Of a stretch of 39,941 nt of DNA, positions 18,101 to 25,731 are shown one piece after another. The stretch is from a virus: positions 1 to 39,941 of the IMG/VR virus record IMGVR_UViG_3300045825_000197. One strand, given 5' to 3'. Both the position numbers and the translations under genes were made by a program. Every line of letters starts with the position of its first letter. Positions within the stretch are counted from its first letter, which is position 1. Under the pieces are notes generated by a model. That model saw nothing but the letters and a program-made list of their open reading frames with translations, ran no database searches and was not told the origin of the DNA.

Positions 18101-18208
18101 AGTAGCTCCCAGGTCTCCGGCTGCGTTGCCGTCAGGCTGCAGCAGGGCAAGCACCACGGCGTCAGGGTCAGTCGTGGCTCTGGTCGGGGCCCACCACCGG
18201 TCAACCAC
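15197..18208 (-). CDS. Large putative virion protein, unknown, with HPRxxxGRF-type motifs
   Basis: 1,003 residues. The N-terminal 180 residues are helical and Ala-rich (GYAGLFVRDFFDDAEQ...SVAASRAAAVFGVPGKEMGRYVSLAIDP), a type I associate with actinophage head proteins encoded near the portal, without a named function. A disordered basic region follows. Two copies of a short motif, HPRTADGRW (H199) and HPRDDEGQF (H650), split the protein; a variant is in the next gene upstream. The C-terminal part (about 770-1003) looks globular, with mixed strands. The start is a GTG at 18208 with no good ribosome site, and the frame is the same as the upstream gene, separated by one TAG. Role unknown; a packaged or MuF-like head protein is a guess. 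Confidence 0.65.
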   Translation of the reverse strand: MVDRWWAPTRATTDPDAVVLALLQPDGNAAGDLGATLLAAHRAGAAACGIVSKGAVPSEMGLVSTLGSARAAVAGLVVDAAAHSMEAGYAGLFVRDFFDDAEQGALHVYRTAVSKGVSPSVAASRAAAVFGVPGKEMGRYVSLAIDPKTNPLILTDAADRALLTFVSKTVELEVANTDVAKAALAAAREPDYEYEEEDHPRTADGRWTNAPDRPRAIPGAVVQPNILAQLREWKGMGGQAAPSNVAGVHQEADPEQPKEQSGRSARAGRIRRTNRSKEQRARVAAANKARVVRAKEAEAKAAASRSEGFVTEPVARTPVKRRAVARRSATRVAAARAASVKEYRKKNPEAPPAPSEPDDPNADNALRMSHTGYGHYDELPDPRVFYTSADDETHIRTRMPGRQDVRLFRMYELKRAAMDADWSTADDDPTSNAVGVREHMARAAHLAVYGDTEIPEEDQPLVQSYDDEDIYHAASEEELQESIAESMAEGPDGNIDYNELINIERNKLQDYSDDSISLVVHVRRDVWNEQNRDRPRPKPTIGEFFITHGVRARVSSDESGERGAGNAGAEAVYDYDPDQMYKSTPVGRYYDQKRSVFVNSYEIEPVSEEEAAQIQASTGLGRGSLDEFKPFKKSALALAPIDRLHFNQEHPRDDEGQFADKSRRLTLVSPSAAAGGAGKTPRQMRASRQRRGQDLRSKQSKMRAAVSARNQREAAAVADREMFLFDTTLGTVTSREPVLRSPVARSRPERIKAVRAAVARRLREEPPDAERTHNEPAVHNVLDDYSDYKVMTQKQFNAIVDGQVAGQIIGYDPARLKNGRLHSGAATELLEMNTYSSDEALTAMKRLIQQQAEANGLDDLGTIKTRIGPNEGEDDIKLAGMIKKIKHQHPDMSYFKMVAMDEDHHLLPGEEDFITWKLKGNATKPIDPLVIIQMQRNIPVNIDRPLSLEWQNKYKLVDIASTRDAVDIDDESGWSAQDSHNDVRHYRALYQQYSMENPLYSKD

Positions 18209-18232
18209 TGCCGCTGTTCCGGCCTGTTGCCA

Positions 18233-21200
18233 CTACATACCCACGCGGGCGAGGGCTTTCCTGAACACCGCCATGGAGGAGGGTGAGACCTCGTCGCGTG
18301 ATCGGACCTGAAGGGGTCGGCGGGTCAGGGTCTTCTGGACCTTGCTGGTCTGGAACCCGATCACGTTGCCCTGCGCCGGTACTTTTGGGGCCTCAACACC
18401 ACCTGCACCTTCAGTGTCGATCGCGTATATCCGCTGGGCCATCTGCTTCTGGGCAACATAGGACCAGGCCATCTGCTTGAGCTTCAGCTCGTTGTGCAGT
18501 GGCTCCTTCTGCTCCGGGGTGGACCTCTCGTCACGGTTGTACTTGTCGATGCCATTCTGAATGTCGCTGGCGATATCTGGTGGCTTCATCGACTCGTATG
18601 CCTGGATCTGCTTGAGCAGCTGGCGGTTCTGATCCTTGGCACGGTTCTCGAACTTGTCATAGTTGTTGGACATGCCATTGCCAGAGGGACCACCGTTGCC
18701 AAGCCCTTCAAGCTCAGCGAACTTCACCGGGACAGGGTTGCCGCCGGATCCAGGCTCGTGCAACGCGAAGTCTGTACCAGGCTTTGCGAACGGCTGACCC
18801 ATCTGGATCATCGCCACGGCGTCGTTGACACGCTGCTCATAGTCCGGCTTGTCCATGCCGAGCTCCTTGACTGCCTTCTCGTACAGCTCCGGGTCGTCAT
18901 CCTTGATCCCGAGGTTGCCGAGAGCGTCTTTGAGACCTTTGACGTAGGCAGTGATCGAGTCCCTGTCCTTGTCGGAGGCCTCCTTGAGCAGGTAGGTGGC
19001 CATCTCCTTCGGCCCGTCGCTGGTGGACATCGAGTTCCACTTTGTGATCGGAAAGGCGAGGTACTCATTCTGGCTGGTCACCGGATCATTGGATGTTCCG
19101 TACTTGCCTGAGCCAAGCAGTGCGCGCAGCACAACCGGGTCAAAGAACCCCTTCATGCTCTCAGCCAGCTTGCGGTTCGCCGGCGAGCCAACAGCAATCA
19201 TCTTCTCCAGTGTCTTGGTGTCCGGGTGAGGCGTGATGCTCACCTGGCCGAAGGTGAGCGGCTCTTTGTCAGCACCGGCAAGCCTTGCTGTGCTGGTGAT
19301 GTCATTGCGCTTGCTACCGCCACCGGACAGCCCGGACTCACCACCAGCCTCCTTCAGCTTGCGATCATCCTCAGCAGCTTGGAAGGCAGCCGCTGCGCTG
19401 GCATCTCTTGTCTTGCGCCCGCCGGCAGCGTGAGCCTTTCCGCCCTTCTCCTTCGGGATATAGCCAGCCGACTGGCCTGCGTACGCGGTATGCCCAGGAG
19501 CGACATAGGCGCTGTCCTTGACGTTGGTAGCGACCTTGTCCTTGCTACGGGCCATTCCGTGGAACGCGCGGAACTCCGGCAGCTCCTGGTACTTCACATC
19601 GCGGATGTAGTACGGGAACTCGGTCTTGAGCGCCTCCAGAGCTGTGGCATAGCCGGGCCCGTCGAGCTTGTATGTCTTGACCTGCTTGGACCGCAGCTCA
19701 TCGCTGACCTCGCGGTGGATCATGTCTAACGCGTTCCTGCTGGCAGTGGCGTTCTCTGGCAGTGCCCTGCGCCGGCTGAACTCGTCCTCGATCTGGGTGG
19801 TGATGTTCTCCTGGCCGGTCATCCCCTCGATACCGGCTCCGGCAGCGTTACGCAGCCGCTCCTTCTTCATGGATGCAGTGAACTCCTTCATGCCCTTCTC
19901 CTGGTCCCAGTTCATCGCCTCCATCGAGTCGCGGTAGATCTCGGAGATGCGCTCCTTGGGAAGGTCCTGGCTGTTGACCTGCTCGGTGGCAATCCGGTCA
20001 AGGATCTGCGCGTACCGGCGGACCATCTTGGCAGCCTTGTCGGAGTACCGGCGGCCTCCACGCAGGTCCGGGTCGAACTCCACGGTGTAGACCCCGGAGT
20101 TGGATACCACCTGCATCTGCCGGGCACCGCCGATCAGCCCGGTGTAGATGTCCTCTGTGGTAGGCCCGCCGTTAGAGCGGGTGCGGACGTACTGGCCGCC
20201 GTGCATGGCACGCAGGTTCTTCAGGTCGAACGGCAGGTAGTGGTCGCCGTTTAACCCCTGGGCCTCGGAGACGATCTGGCCGCTAGCGTTGATCAGCACG
20301 CCGGTGGACGGAGGGGTGTCGCCGGCTTCCTGGGACAGTGCGGTCAGCTTGGCCTTGGGCAGGGTTGGGATCAGCGAGGTGGCCACCATGTCACCGCGCA
20401 TCCGCATAGCCATCTGCTGCGGGTTCAGGCCGTCGTTCTGGGCCTCTTCCAGGTTGTACCCGATCGTTGCGACAACCTGGTCAGGGTCACGCGGCGGCGG
20501 GGTGAACGAAGGGTCGGTGCGGCCGAATGAGTCACCGCGCTTGGTCTGGCCCTTCTCCTCGTGGTTGTACAGGTTGATGTAGGTCTGGGCCACCTCGTCA
20601 GCCTGCGGGTTGCGCCGGTCGAGCAGATGGGCGGCCTGGGTGATCTTCCTGTTGTTCGCCATCATCTTGGCGTCAGGGCGCTTCTCGGTGCCCCGGTACC
20701 GGTAGGCGGTGCGCCGTACCCCCGGGCCAAGGATCTTCTCTGCCTCAGGACCAAGGTTGCCGATGATCTGGGCGATGGCGCCGGCTGTGTGCACGTTGGA
20801 CCCGGGAGCGGAGATGCTGGTCAGGGCATGACCGGTCATCTCCATCCGGCGGTAGGACTGGCGGTCGGTGCCGGAGGTCAGGTTGTTCCACTCAGCGGCG
20901 TTGCTGCTTCCCCACTTGCCTGTTGCGTCGTGGTTTACCTGAGAGGATCCGGTCAGGTTGCTGCCTGAGAACCTGGCAGCCATAGCCGGGTCGTTCGTCA
21001 TCCGCAGCATGGCGTCATAGGCGCCTCGGTTGGCTCCCTCTGTTGCCGTGGTGCCGGTGACCGTGCGGGCAGGGTCGTATACGGCGCCGACAAGGTACTG
21101 GCCGTTCTGCTTGGTGTTCTCCTGCATGTCCCGGTCGATGTTGCCCACAGTCGAGCGAAGGGGTTTGTCTGCGTCATGGTTGCGGCCCTTGAAGCGCAGC

Positions 21201-21733
21201 CCGATGTTGTCGCCTGAGTCAAGGTGACCGGACTTCTTGTGCCTCTCTGCCTCCTCGGCGATCTCCATGGCCTTGGTCCGGTTCATCTCTGTCCGGTTGC
21301 CACCAGCGCCAGGACCAACAGAGGTCATGTCGACGAACCGTCCGCCAGCACCTCGCTTGTGCTCTGACTCGTCCCATCTGGTCTGGTTGAGAGCTCCGCC
21401 GATAGCTCCGCCGATAGTGCGGCGGATGAAGCCTGCCTTGGACACGTACTCGTCGATGATGGCCAGATTCTCCGCGATCTGGGTACTGTCGGCAGGCTTC
21501 TTGCCGTCCAGCGCCTTGGAGACGTAGGTCCTCAGCAGGTGGACTCGAGCATCAGCGGCACGCTTGGCGATGAAGGCGTTGCCTTCGGCGTCCAGAGAAG
21601 TCCGGTTGGCGTCGATCTGGTCAAGCAGGCTCTCGTACAGCCCGAACCGGAGCAGCTCGGCAGCAGCATCAGGGTCGGTGTGAGCCAGCTGCAGGATCGT
21701 GCCGGTGAACGGGGTAACTGGGACGATGCTCAT
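18233..21733 (-). CDS. Very large putative virion protein, unknown
   Basis: 1,166 residues, the longest complete gene in the window; not recognised. It begins with a helical N-terminus (TILQLAHTDPDAAAELLRFGLYESLLDQID) similar in style to other portal-proximal phage proteins, then a Gly-rich segment IRRTIGGAIGGALNQTRWDE and a motif HKRGAGGRF (H125). The rest is mostly hydrophilic and mixed helix/strand, unlike its Gly/Ala-rich neighbours, with no transmembrane-like segment that I can see. The start ATG overlaps the stop of the inserted HNH gene (ATGA) and has AAGGGA eight bases upstream. It ends in TAG, and the same frame continues into the next gene. It may be a large internal head or ejection protein; nothing in the sequence proves it. 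Confidence 0.68.
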   Translation of the reverse strand: MSIVPVTPFTGTILQLAHTDPDAAAELLRFGLYESLLDQIDANRTSLDAEGNAFIAKRAADARVHLLRTYVSKALDGKKPADSTQIAENLAIIDEYVSKAGFIRRTIGGAIGGALNQTRWDESEHKRGAGGRFVDMTSVGPGAGGNRTEMNRTKAMEIAEEAERHKKSGHLDSGDNIGLRFKGRNHDADKPLRSTVGNIDRDMQENTKQNGQYLVGAVYDPARTVTGTTATEGANRGAYDAMLRMTNDPAMAARFSGSNLTGSSQVNHDATGKWGSSNAAEWNNLTSGTDRQSYRRMEMTGHALTSISAPGSNVHTAGAIAQIIGNLGPEAEKILGPGVRRTAYRYRGTEKRPDAKMMANNRKITQAAHLLDRRNPQADEVAQTYINLYNHEEKGQTKRGDSFGRTDPSFTPPPRDPDQVVATIGYNLEEAQNDGLNPQQMAMRMRGDMVATSLIPTLPKAKLTALSQEAGDTPPSTGVLINASGQIVSEAQGLNGDHYLPFDLKNLRAMHGGQYVRTRSNGGPTTEDIYTGLIGGARQMQVVSNSGVYTVEFDPDLRGGRRYSDKAAKMVRRYAQILDRIATEQVNSQDLPKERISEIYRDSMEAMNWDQEKGMKEFTASMKKERLRNAAGAGIEGMTGQENITTQIEDEFSRRRALPENATASRNALDMIHREVSDELRSKQVKTYKLDGPGYATALEALKTEFPYYIRDVKYQELPEFRAFHGMARSKDKVATNVKDSAYVAPGHTAYAGQSAGYIPKEKGGKAHAAGGRKTRDASAAAAFQAAEDDRKLKEAGGESGLSGGGSKRNDITSTARLAGADKEPLTFGQVSITPHPDTKTLEKMIAVGSPANRKLAESMKGFFDPVVLRALLGSGKYGTSNDPVTSQNEYLAFPITKWNSMSTSDGPKEMATYLLKEASDKDRDSITAYVKGLKDALGNLGIKDDDPELYEKAVKELGMDKPDYEQRVNDAVAMIQMGQPFAKPGTDFALHEPGSGGNPVPVKFAELEGLGNGGPSGNGMSNNYDKFENRAKDQNRQLLKQIQAYESMKPPDIASDIQNGIDKYNRDERSTPEQKEPLHNELKLKQMAWSYVAQKQMAQRIYAIDTEGAGGVEAPKVPAQGNVIGFQTSKVQKTLTRRPLQVRSRDEVSPSSMAVFRKALARVGM

Positions 21734-21744
21734 GGTGTGTATCC
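21729..21744. repeat. Direct repeat, left copy, flanking the HNH gene
   Basis: The plus-strand sequence CTCATGGTGTGTATCC is identical to 22187-22202, exactly 458 bp away. On the coding (minus) strand it reads GGATACACACCATGAG and contains the ribosome site region and the ATG of the 1,166-residue gene. Together the two copies bracket the HNH gene and suggest that it arrived with duplication of this start region. Confidence 0.85.
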
Positions 21745-22191
21745 CTTTGCGAGTAAGTCGTGAGACTGGAGAAGATACGCCGCCAATGACATCAGCCGGT
21801 CAACGTCATCGTGAGCCATACCAAGCACAGTGTTGCATCCTTGACACAGCAAACCTCTGACCGCGCCCGTTTCATGATCGTGGTCAACGTGCAGTCGCCT
21901 CTTGCCAGTAGAAGGCTTGTTGCAAGCCGCGCAAAGCCCGTTCTGACGTTGGTACATCTCCTGGTACTCGTCTTCGGTGATGCCATACCGCGTCTGCAAG
22001 GTCCAATGGTTATGAGACTGGGCCGACTTGTGCTTGTGCTCGGCTATCTCTTGCGGATGATCCGCCCGCCACTTGTAGGTCAACTCGTTCTGACACACCT
22101 TGCAGCGCGACTGGAAGCCTGAAGGCCGGTCATTGCGCCTGTAGAACTCGGTCTCAGCCTTGGTCTGCTTGCAGACGGTACATGTCCTCAT
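21730..22191 (-). CDS. Endonuclease VII-type HNH homing endonuclease
   Basis: 153 residues from the ATG at 22191. The domain is clear: zinc pairs C4/C7 and C30/C33 (CTVC, CKVC), the linker LQTRYGITEDEYQEMYQRQNG, then CAAC (87-90), HVDHDHETG (101-109) with the catalytic His cluster, and CQGCN (116-120). This is the recombination endonuclease VII-type HNH nuclease common as free-standing mobile genes in actinophages. It stands alone inside the virion operon, is bounded by a 16-bp direct repeat, and its last residues (YTP) copy the last residues of the gene upstream. It is therefore an insertion, not part of the virion module. It likely cuts homing-endonuclease-free relatives at this gene junction. 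Confidence 0.9.
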   Translation of the reverse strand: MRTCTVCKQTKAETEFYRRNDRPSGFQSRCKVCQNELTYKWRADHPQEIAEHKHKSAQSHNHWTLQTRYGITEDEYQEMYQRQNGLCAACNKPSTGKRRLHVDHDHETGAVRGLLCQGCNTVLGMAHDDVDRLMSLAAYLLQSHDLLAKGYTP

Positions 22192-22202
22192 GGTGTGTAT
22201 CC
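22187..22202. repeat. Direct repeat, right copy, flanking the HNH gene
   Basis: Second identical copy of the 16-base repeat. Here it supplies the start region of the HNH gene itself, and on the coding strand it follows the TAG of the upstream gene. A third partial copy, TACACACC, codes for the last residues of the 242-residue protein just upstream. Confidence 0.85.
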
Positions 22203-22930
22203 TACGGTGTGTACGACTGCATGCGATGCAACGCGCTGGCTGCGACTCCTCCTGGGCTGTTCTGGTAGGAGGCTCGCTTCTTGCGAGCGTACTCGCCTGA
22301 GAGCTCAGAAACGCCTCCTGCCGTTCCAGCCGCGAGAGCGGCGTTCTCAGCCCGGCTAGGGGTGATATGACGCAAACCCTTGACTTTGGCCATCCGTGCA
22401 GCCACACGCGGGCTCTTGGAGGCCAGCAGCCCTGCTGCGCCCGCAGTGGCTCCTGCAAGGCCGATGTTGCGGGAAACCTCGCTCGCATCTGCCCTCCGGT
22501 GCCACTTCTCGCCCTTCTTGCCGCCGGCCGCGATGTATCTGGCCTCGTATGCCTTCATCCTGGTCTCCCGGTCCAGCTCTTTGGGAAGCCGTCCCTGGGT
22601 GCCGTGGATCGCGGTGAGCTTCTTGGCGTCGTCATCGCTCATCGTGGTTTCGACCTTGCCGATGACGGACTTCATCACCTTAGGCAGGTACTGCGGCTGG
22701 CGAAGGGTGTGGCCGATCTGCTTACTGCCAGCCTTGTGCTCCCATTTGCGGTCCAACATCTGCATTTTGGCCCGGAAGACCCTCTTCTTGGTGGCCGGCT
22801 GGCTGGGCATGTCCATCCGGTGCGAGAAGTTCTCCAAGGACTGCAGGAACGGCTTGCTCGTCTGCGCTTTCATCACGTCCTTGTCGCCTCGGGTCACGCT
22901 GTCCCCGGTCATGCCCAGCCGTCCGGCCAT
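22202..22930 (-). CDS. Basic helical putative virion protein 4
   Basis: 242 residues, not recognised. It starts in a TGATG overlap with the preceding 933-residue gene. The N-terminal two-thirds are very rich in Lys, Arg, Met and Gln (TKKRVFRAKMQMLDRKWEHKAG), so likely nucleic-acid binding or helical. A Gly/Ala segment follows (IGLAGATAGAAGLLASKSPRVAARM, about 159-175) and a weaker one near the end (AENAALAAGTAGGVSEL). It ends SYTP. Same composition as the other members of the block. Confidence 0.68.
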   Translation of the reverse strand: MAGRLGMTGDSVTRGDKDVMKAQTSKPFLQSLENFSHRMDMPSQPATKKRVFRAKMQMLDRKWEHKAGSKQIGHTLRQPQYLPKVMKSVIGKVETTMSDDDAKKLTAIHGTQGRLPKELDRETRMKAYEARYIAAGGKKGEKWHRRADASEVSRNIGLAGATAGAAGLLASKSPRVAARMAKVKGLRHITPSRAENAALAAGTAGGVSELSGEYARKKRASYQNSPGGVAASALHRMQSYTP

Positions 22931-25731
22931 CAGATGACTCCTCGTCTTGTTCGTACAGCTGACCCTGTGCGGACCAGTCCACCACGTCGCGTGCCGGCAG
23001 CCTTCAAGGGCGTGATCCTTGGCTTCTTCGGCAGCCTGATGAAGGACTTGGCCACGGCAAGGGTCCGTCGTATCGGCGGCCGGCTGTCAGGAACATTCTG
23101 CCAGCGCCGGTGCACGCCAATGTCCTCGTGTGTGGCTCGCTTTGAGTCAAACCCCATCTGACGCAGCACTCCGCGGTACTTCTTCTTGGCCCCGGTTGCC
23201 GGAGCCTCCAGCTCGTAGCGGTGCAGCTTGATCTGGTCCTTGGTCATCGGCTTGATGCCGGAGAGCCCCTTGTTGGTGATCGGCCGCCATCCAACCCCGT
23301 TGACCAGGGACTTGCCGACACCTTTGCCGTGCGCCTGGGAGTATCTGATCTTGCGCTGAACTTCCTCATAACCGCGCCTGAACTCCGGTGAGCCTGCGTA
23401 GGTGCTCATGTCAGGACCACCACGAGGACGATGGATGTCAGCTCTGCCTTCCTCCCGGCCGGTTGTTGCCTCGTCTCGCATCATCCGGTTCTGTAGGTGC
23501 ACAGGGTTTCTTCTTGGTGCAATATGCCGCTTCTCGTGCTCGAGCGCCTTGTCCTGTCCGTGCGCGCTCTGCTGCGAGTTAATCCTGATCACTCCTCCAC
23601 CACGCCCGTTGTACGCGGCATCCCCTCCCCAGTTGTCATCCGATAGCTTGCGACCTCCCGCACCAATGTTTCCCTGGGCATCACGAGGTGTTCCCGGATG
23701 GTGCTCTACCACGGTGGTCTTGCCCTTTGGTGAGGACTGCCCTGGCCAGATCTTGCGTCCTTGAGAGCTCGGTCGCGGAGCACTCAGCGGCTTGTGAACG
23801 CCAGTTCCAGTCACATGGGGATACAGGCTCTTGGCTGGCAGCTTATCCAGCCCGGAACGCCGAAGCGCCTTCACGCCTGCCTTCGGGTCGGCGTTGGCCG
23901 GTAGCAGGCGAATCTTCTGCATCGCTCTGTGAGCATGGCTTACCGCTCTGATCCCGCTGGATCCTTTGTTGGTGATCGGTGCCCAGCCAACCATCCCGGG
24001 CACGTATGACTTTGAGGCCACCTGCTTGCGCCGGGCCTCCTTGTGCTGGATGGCCGCGTAGAACAGGCCGTTGACCCCGCCGAACCCGGCGCCGGCGGTC
24101 AGCAGCGGCACTGAGGCAGCCTTGAGCTTGCCGGAGAGCCTGGGGTTCTTCCTCTTCAGTGCCCGGGAGGCCACCGTGGTACCCAGAGCAGACAGACCAG
24201 TGGCAGAGCCGGCCACGCTAAGCCCTGCAGTGATCTCCTTGCGGTGGGCCAGCTGCTTCTTCTCACGCTGGTTCATCGCCGGAGGGCTGGCGTACTTTGC
24301 AACCCGGGATCCGTGCCGGTTGTCCTGGCTCTTTGTCACGCCGTTCCTCTTGTCCTCAAGGTTCAGCGCGTGTCCGTACCCGGCATACCCGCCAGCCTGG
24401 CCTCCTGCGAACGCGCCGATCGCGGCACCGGCAAGGGCGGTCTTCGGGTTGCGCAGCAGTGGCTTCATCGCCCGGCCGGCAGCCTTCGGGGACTTAGCGG
24501 CCACCCTTTCCAGCGGGTTGGGCCCTGACTTGGGGATCTTCGGAGCCATGCCCAGCTTCGAGCGCACTCCTGCCTTGACATCAGCCGCCTTCTTCCCGGC
24601 TGTGTCTATCCCAGCCTGCACCTTTGGGTGCTTGGCTGCGGCAGCAAGCCCGTACGCGCCGGCCGCACCACCAGCCAGCCCTCCTGCCTGAGCACCTCCG
24701 AACTGCAGGGCGGCTGTCTTCTTCCGCAGCTCCGGTGGTGCCAGGGACGCAGCAGTGGAAGCAGCAGCGATGTCGCCTGCAAACGGGATAACCGGGATGG
24801 AGGCTGCGCCCATCACCAGAGCCCGCTTCTTGGCTCTGGGCATGTTGTCGCCGCGGTAGCCGTCGAGCTTGGCAACGTCACGAGGAGTGGACTTGCGACC
24901 AGCCTCGAAAGTCTTCAGCCAGGTCGGGTCTGTGGTGCGACGGGCCGGCTGTGGCGACATGAATGCCGGACGTTCGTACGGGCCAGACAACGACCTGGCC
25001 TTGACCGGCGCCGGCATCTGGCGCAACAGCAGCTTGCGAGCAGCCTTGATCTGCTCAGCGCTCATCGCCTTGCCGAACCTGCTCGGGATCTCCCGGCCGT
25101 CGCGGCGGGTCACCCGGTCAGCCTTGGTCGATGCCCGCACAGACCTCTTGCGTCCACGGCTGACCCCGGTCGGGGTGACATGGTAGGCGTTGTGGCTGGT
25201 ACGTTGCATCAGCTTGTCCTGCGCGGGCAGTGATGCCACACCGGCAGTGGCAGCGGCAAGGCCGGTGATTGCAGCCTTCTTCCCACCGCCCATCTTTGCC
25301 TTGCGCAGGGCAAGACCACCGGTACCACCTCCTGCGCCGGCGATCAGCGCTGACACCCCGTAGTTTTGGGCCTGCCGGTGGATCGGGGCAGGATCCTTCC
25401 ACAGAGCGCTTCGCTGAGCCAGCGAGTCGGTAACCCCGTGCTGGGTCTCGGTGAACACGTTGTCCCGCTTGGCCAGCGGCTCCTTGCGGGTGATCACGTT
25501 GTTCAGCCCTACAGCGAACGGAGGGGCAGACGCCAGCAGCAGTCCGGAAGCAGCAAGAAACTTGCCACGTCCCTTTGACGTGTGAAGAAAAGCGCGCTCT
25601 GCTGCAACTTTGGGCCGTTTCCCCTTGTTGTACGCGTCCTCAAGGGCGTGATGGCTCAGTGCCCGGGCTCCGGCGACTCCGGCCCCGCCGGCGGCTGTTG
25701 TCAGGTAGTCGGCGCGCTCACGGCTAGCCAT
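22930..25731 (-). CDS. Large multi-hydrophobic-segment protein with a putative HExxH metallopeptidase site
   Basis: 933 residues, not recognised as a whole. It has about nine Gly/Ala hydrophobic segments from residue 10 to about 570 (for example FLAASGLLLASAPPFAVGL, ALVMGAASIPVIPFAGDIAAA, LAGAAIGAFAGGQAGGYAG, AASVPLLTAGAGFGG), separated by Lys/Arg-rich loops. Towards the C-terminus is HEKRH at 732-736, an HExxH zinc motif, with R759-E-E-G-R-A-D downstream, resembling the ExxAD zinc-ligand motif of M48-type metallopeptidases. A short repeat, GWxPITNKGxSGI, occurs at W583 and W815, either side of the HExxH region. The likely role is a virion protein that enters the host envelope and perhaps cleaves a protein there; this is inference. 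The start overlaps the previous gene by eight bases. Confidence 0.7.
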   Translation of the reverse strand: MASRERADYLTTAAGGAGVAGARALSHHALEDAYNKGKRPKVAAERAFLHTSKGRGKFLAASGLLLASAPPFAVGLNNVITRKEPLAKRDNVFTETQHGVTDSLAQRSALWKDPAPIHRQAQNYGVSALIAGAGGGTGGLALRKAKMGGGKKAAITGLAAATAGVASLPAQDKLMQRTSHNAYHVTPTGVSRGRKRSVRASTKADRVTRRDGREIPSRFGKAMSAEQIKAARKLLLRQMPAPVKARSLSGPYERPAFMSPQPARRTTDPTWLKTFEAGRKSTPRDVAKLDGYRGDNMPRAKKRALVMGAASIPVIPFAGDIAAASTAASLAPPELRKKTAALQFGGAQAGGLAGGAAGAYGLAAAAKHPKVQAGIDTAGKKAADVKAGVRSKLGMAPKIPKSGPNPLERVAAKSPKAAGRAMKPLLRNPKTALAGAAIGAFAGGQAGGYAGYGHALNLEDKRNGVTKSQDNRHGSRVAKYASPPAMNQREKKQLAHRKEITAGLSVAGSATGLSALGTTVASRALKRKNPRLSGKLKAASVPLLTAGAGFGGVNGLFYAAIQHKEARRKQVASKSYVPGMVGWAPITNKGSSGIRAVSHAHRAMQKIRLLPANADPKAGVKALRRSGLDKLPAKSLYPHVTGTGVHKPLSAPRPSSQGRKIWPGQSSPKGKTTVVEHHPGTPRDAQGNIGAGGRKLSDDNWGGDAAYNGRGGGVIRINSQQSAHGQDKALEHEKRHIAPRRNPVHLQNRMMRDEATTGREEGRADIHRPRGGPDMSTYAGSPEFRRGYEEVQRKIRYSQAHGKGVGKSLVNGVGWRPITNKGLSGIKPMTKDQIKLHRYELEAPATGAKKKYRGVLRQMGFDSKRATHEDIGVHRRWQNVPDSRPPIRRTLAVAKSFIRLPKKPRITPLKAAGTRRGGLVRTGSAVRTRRGVI

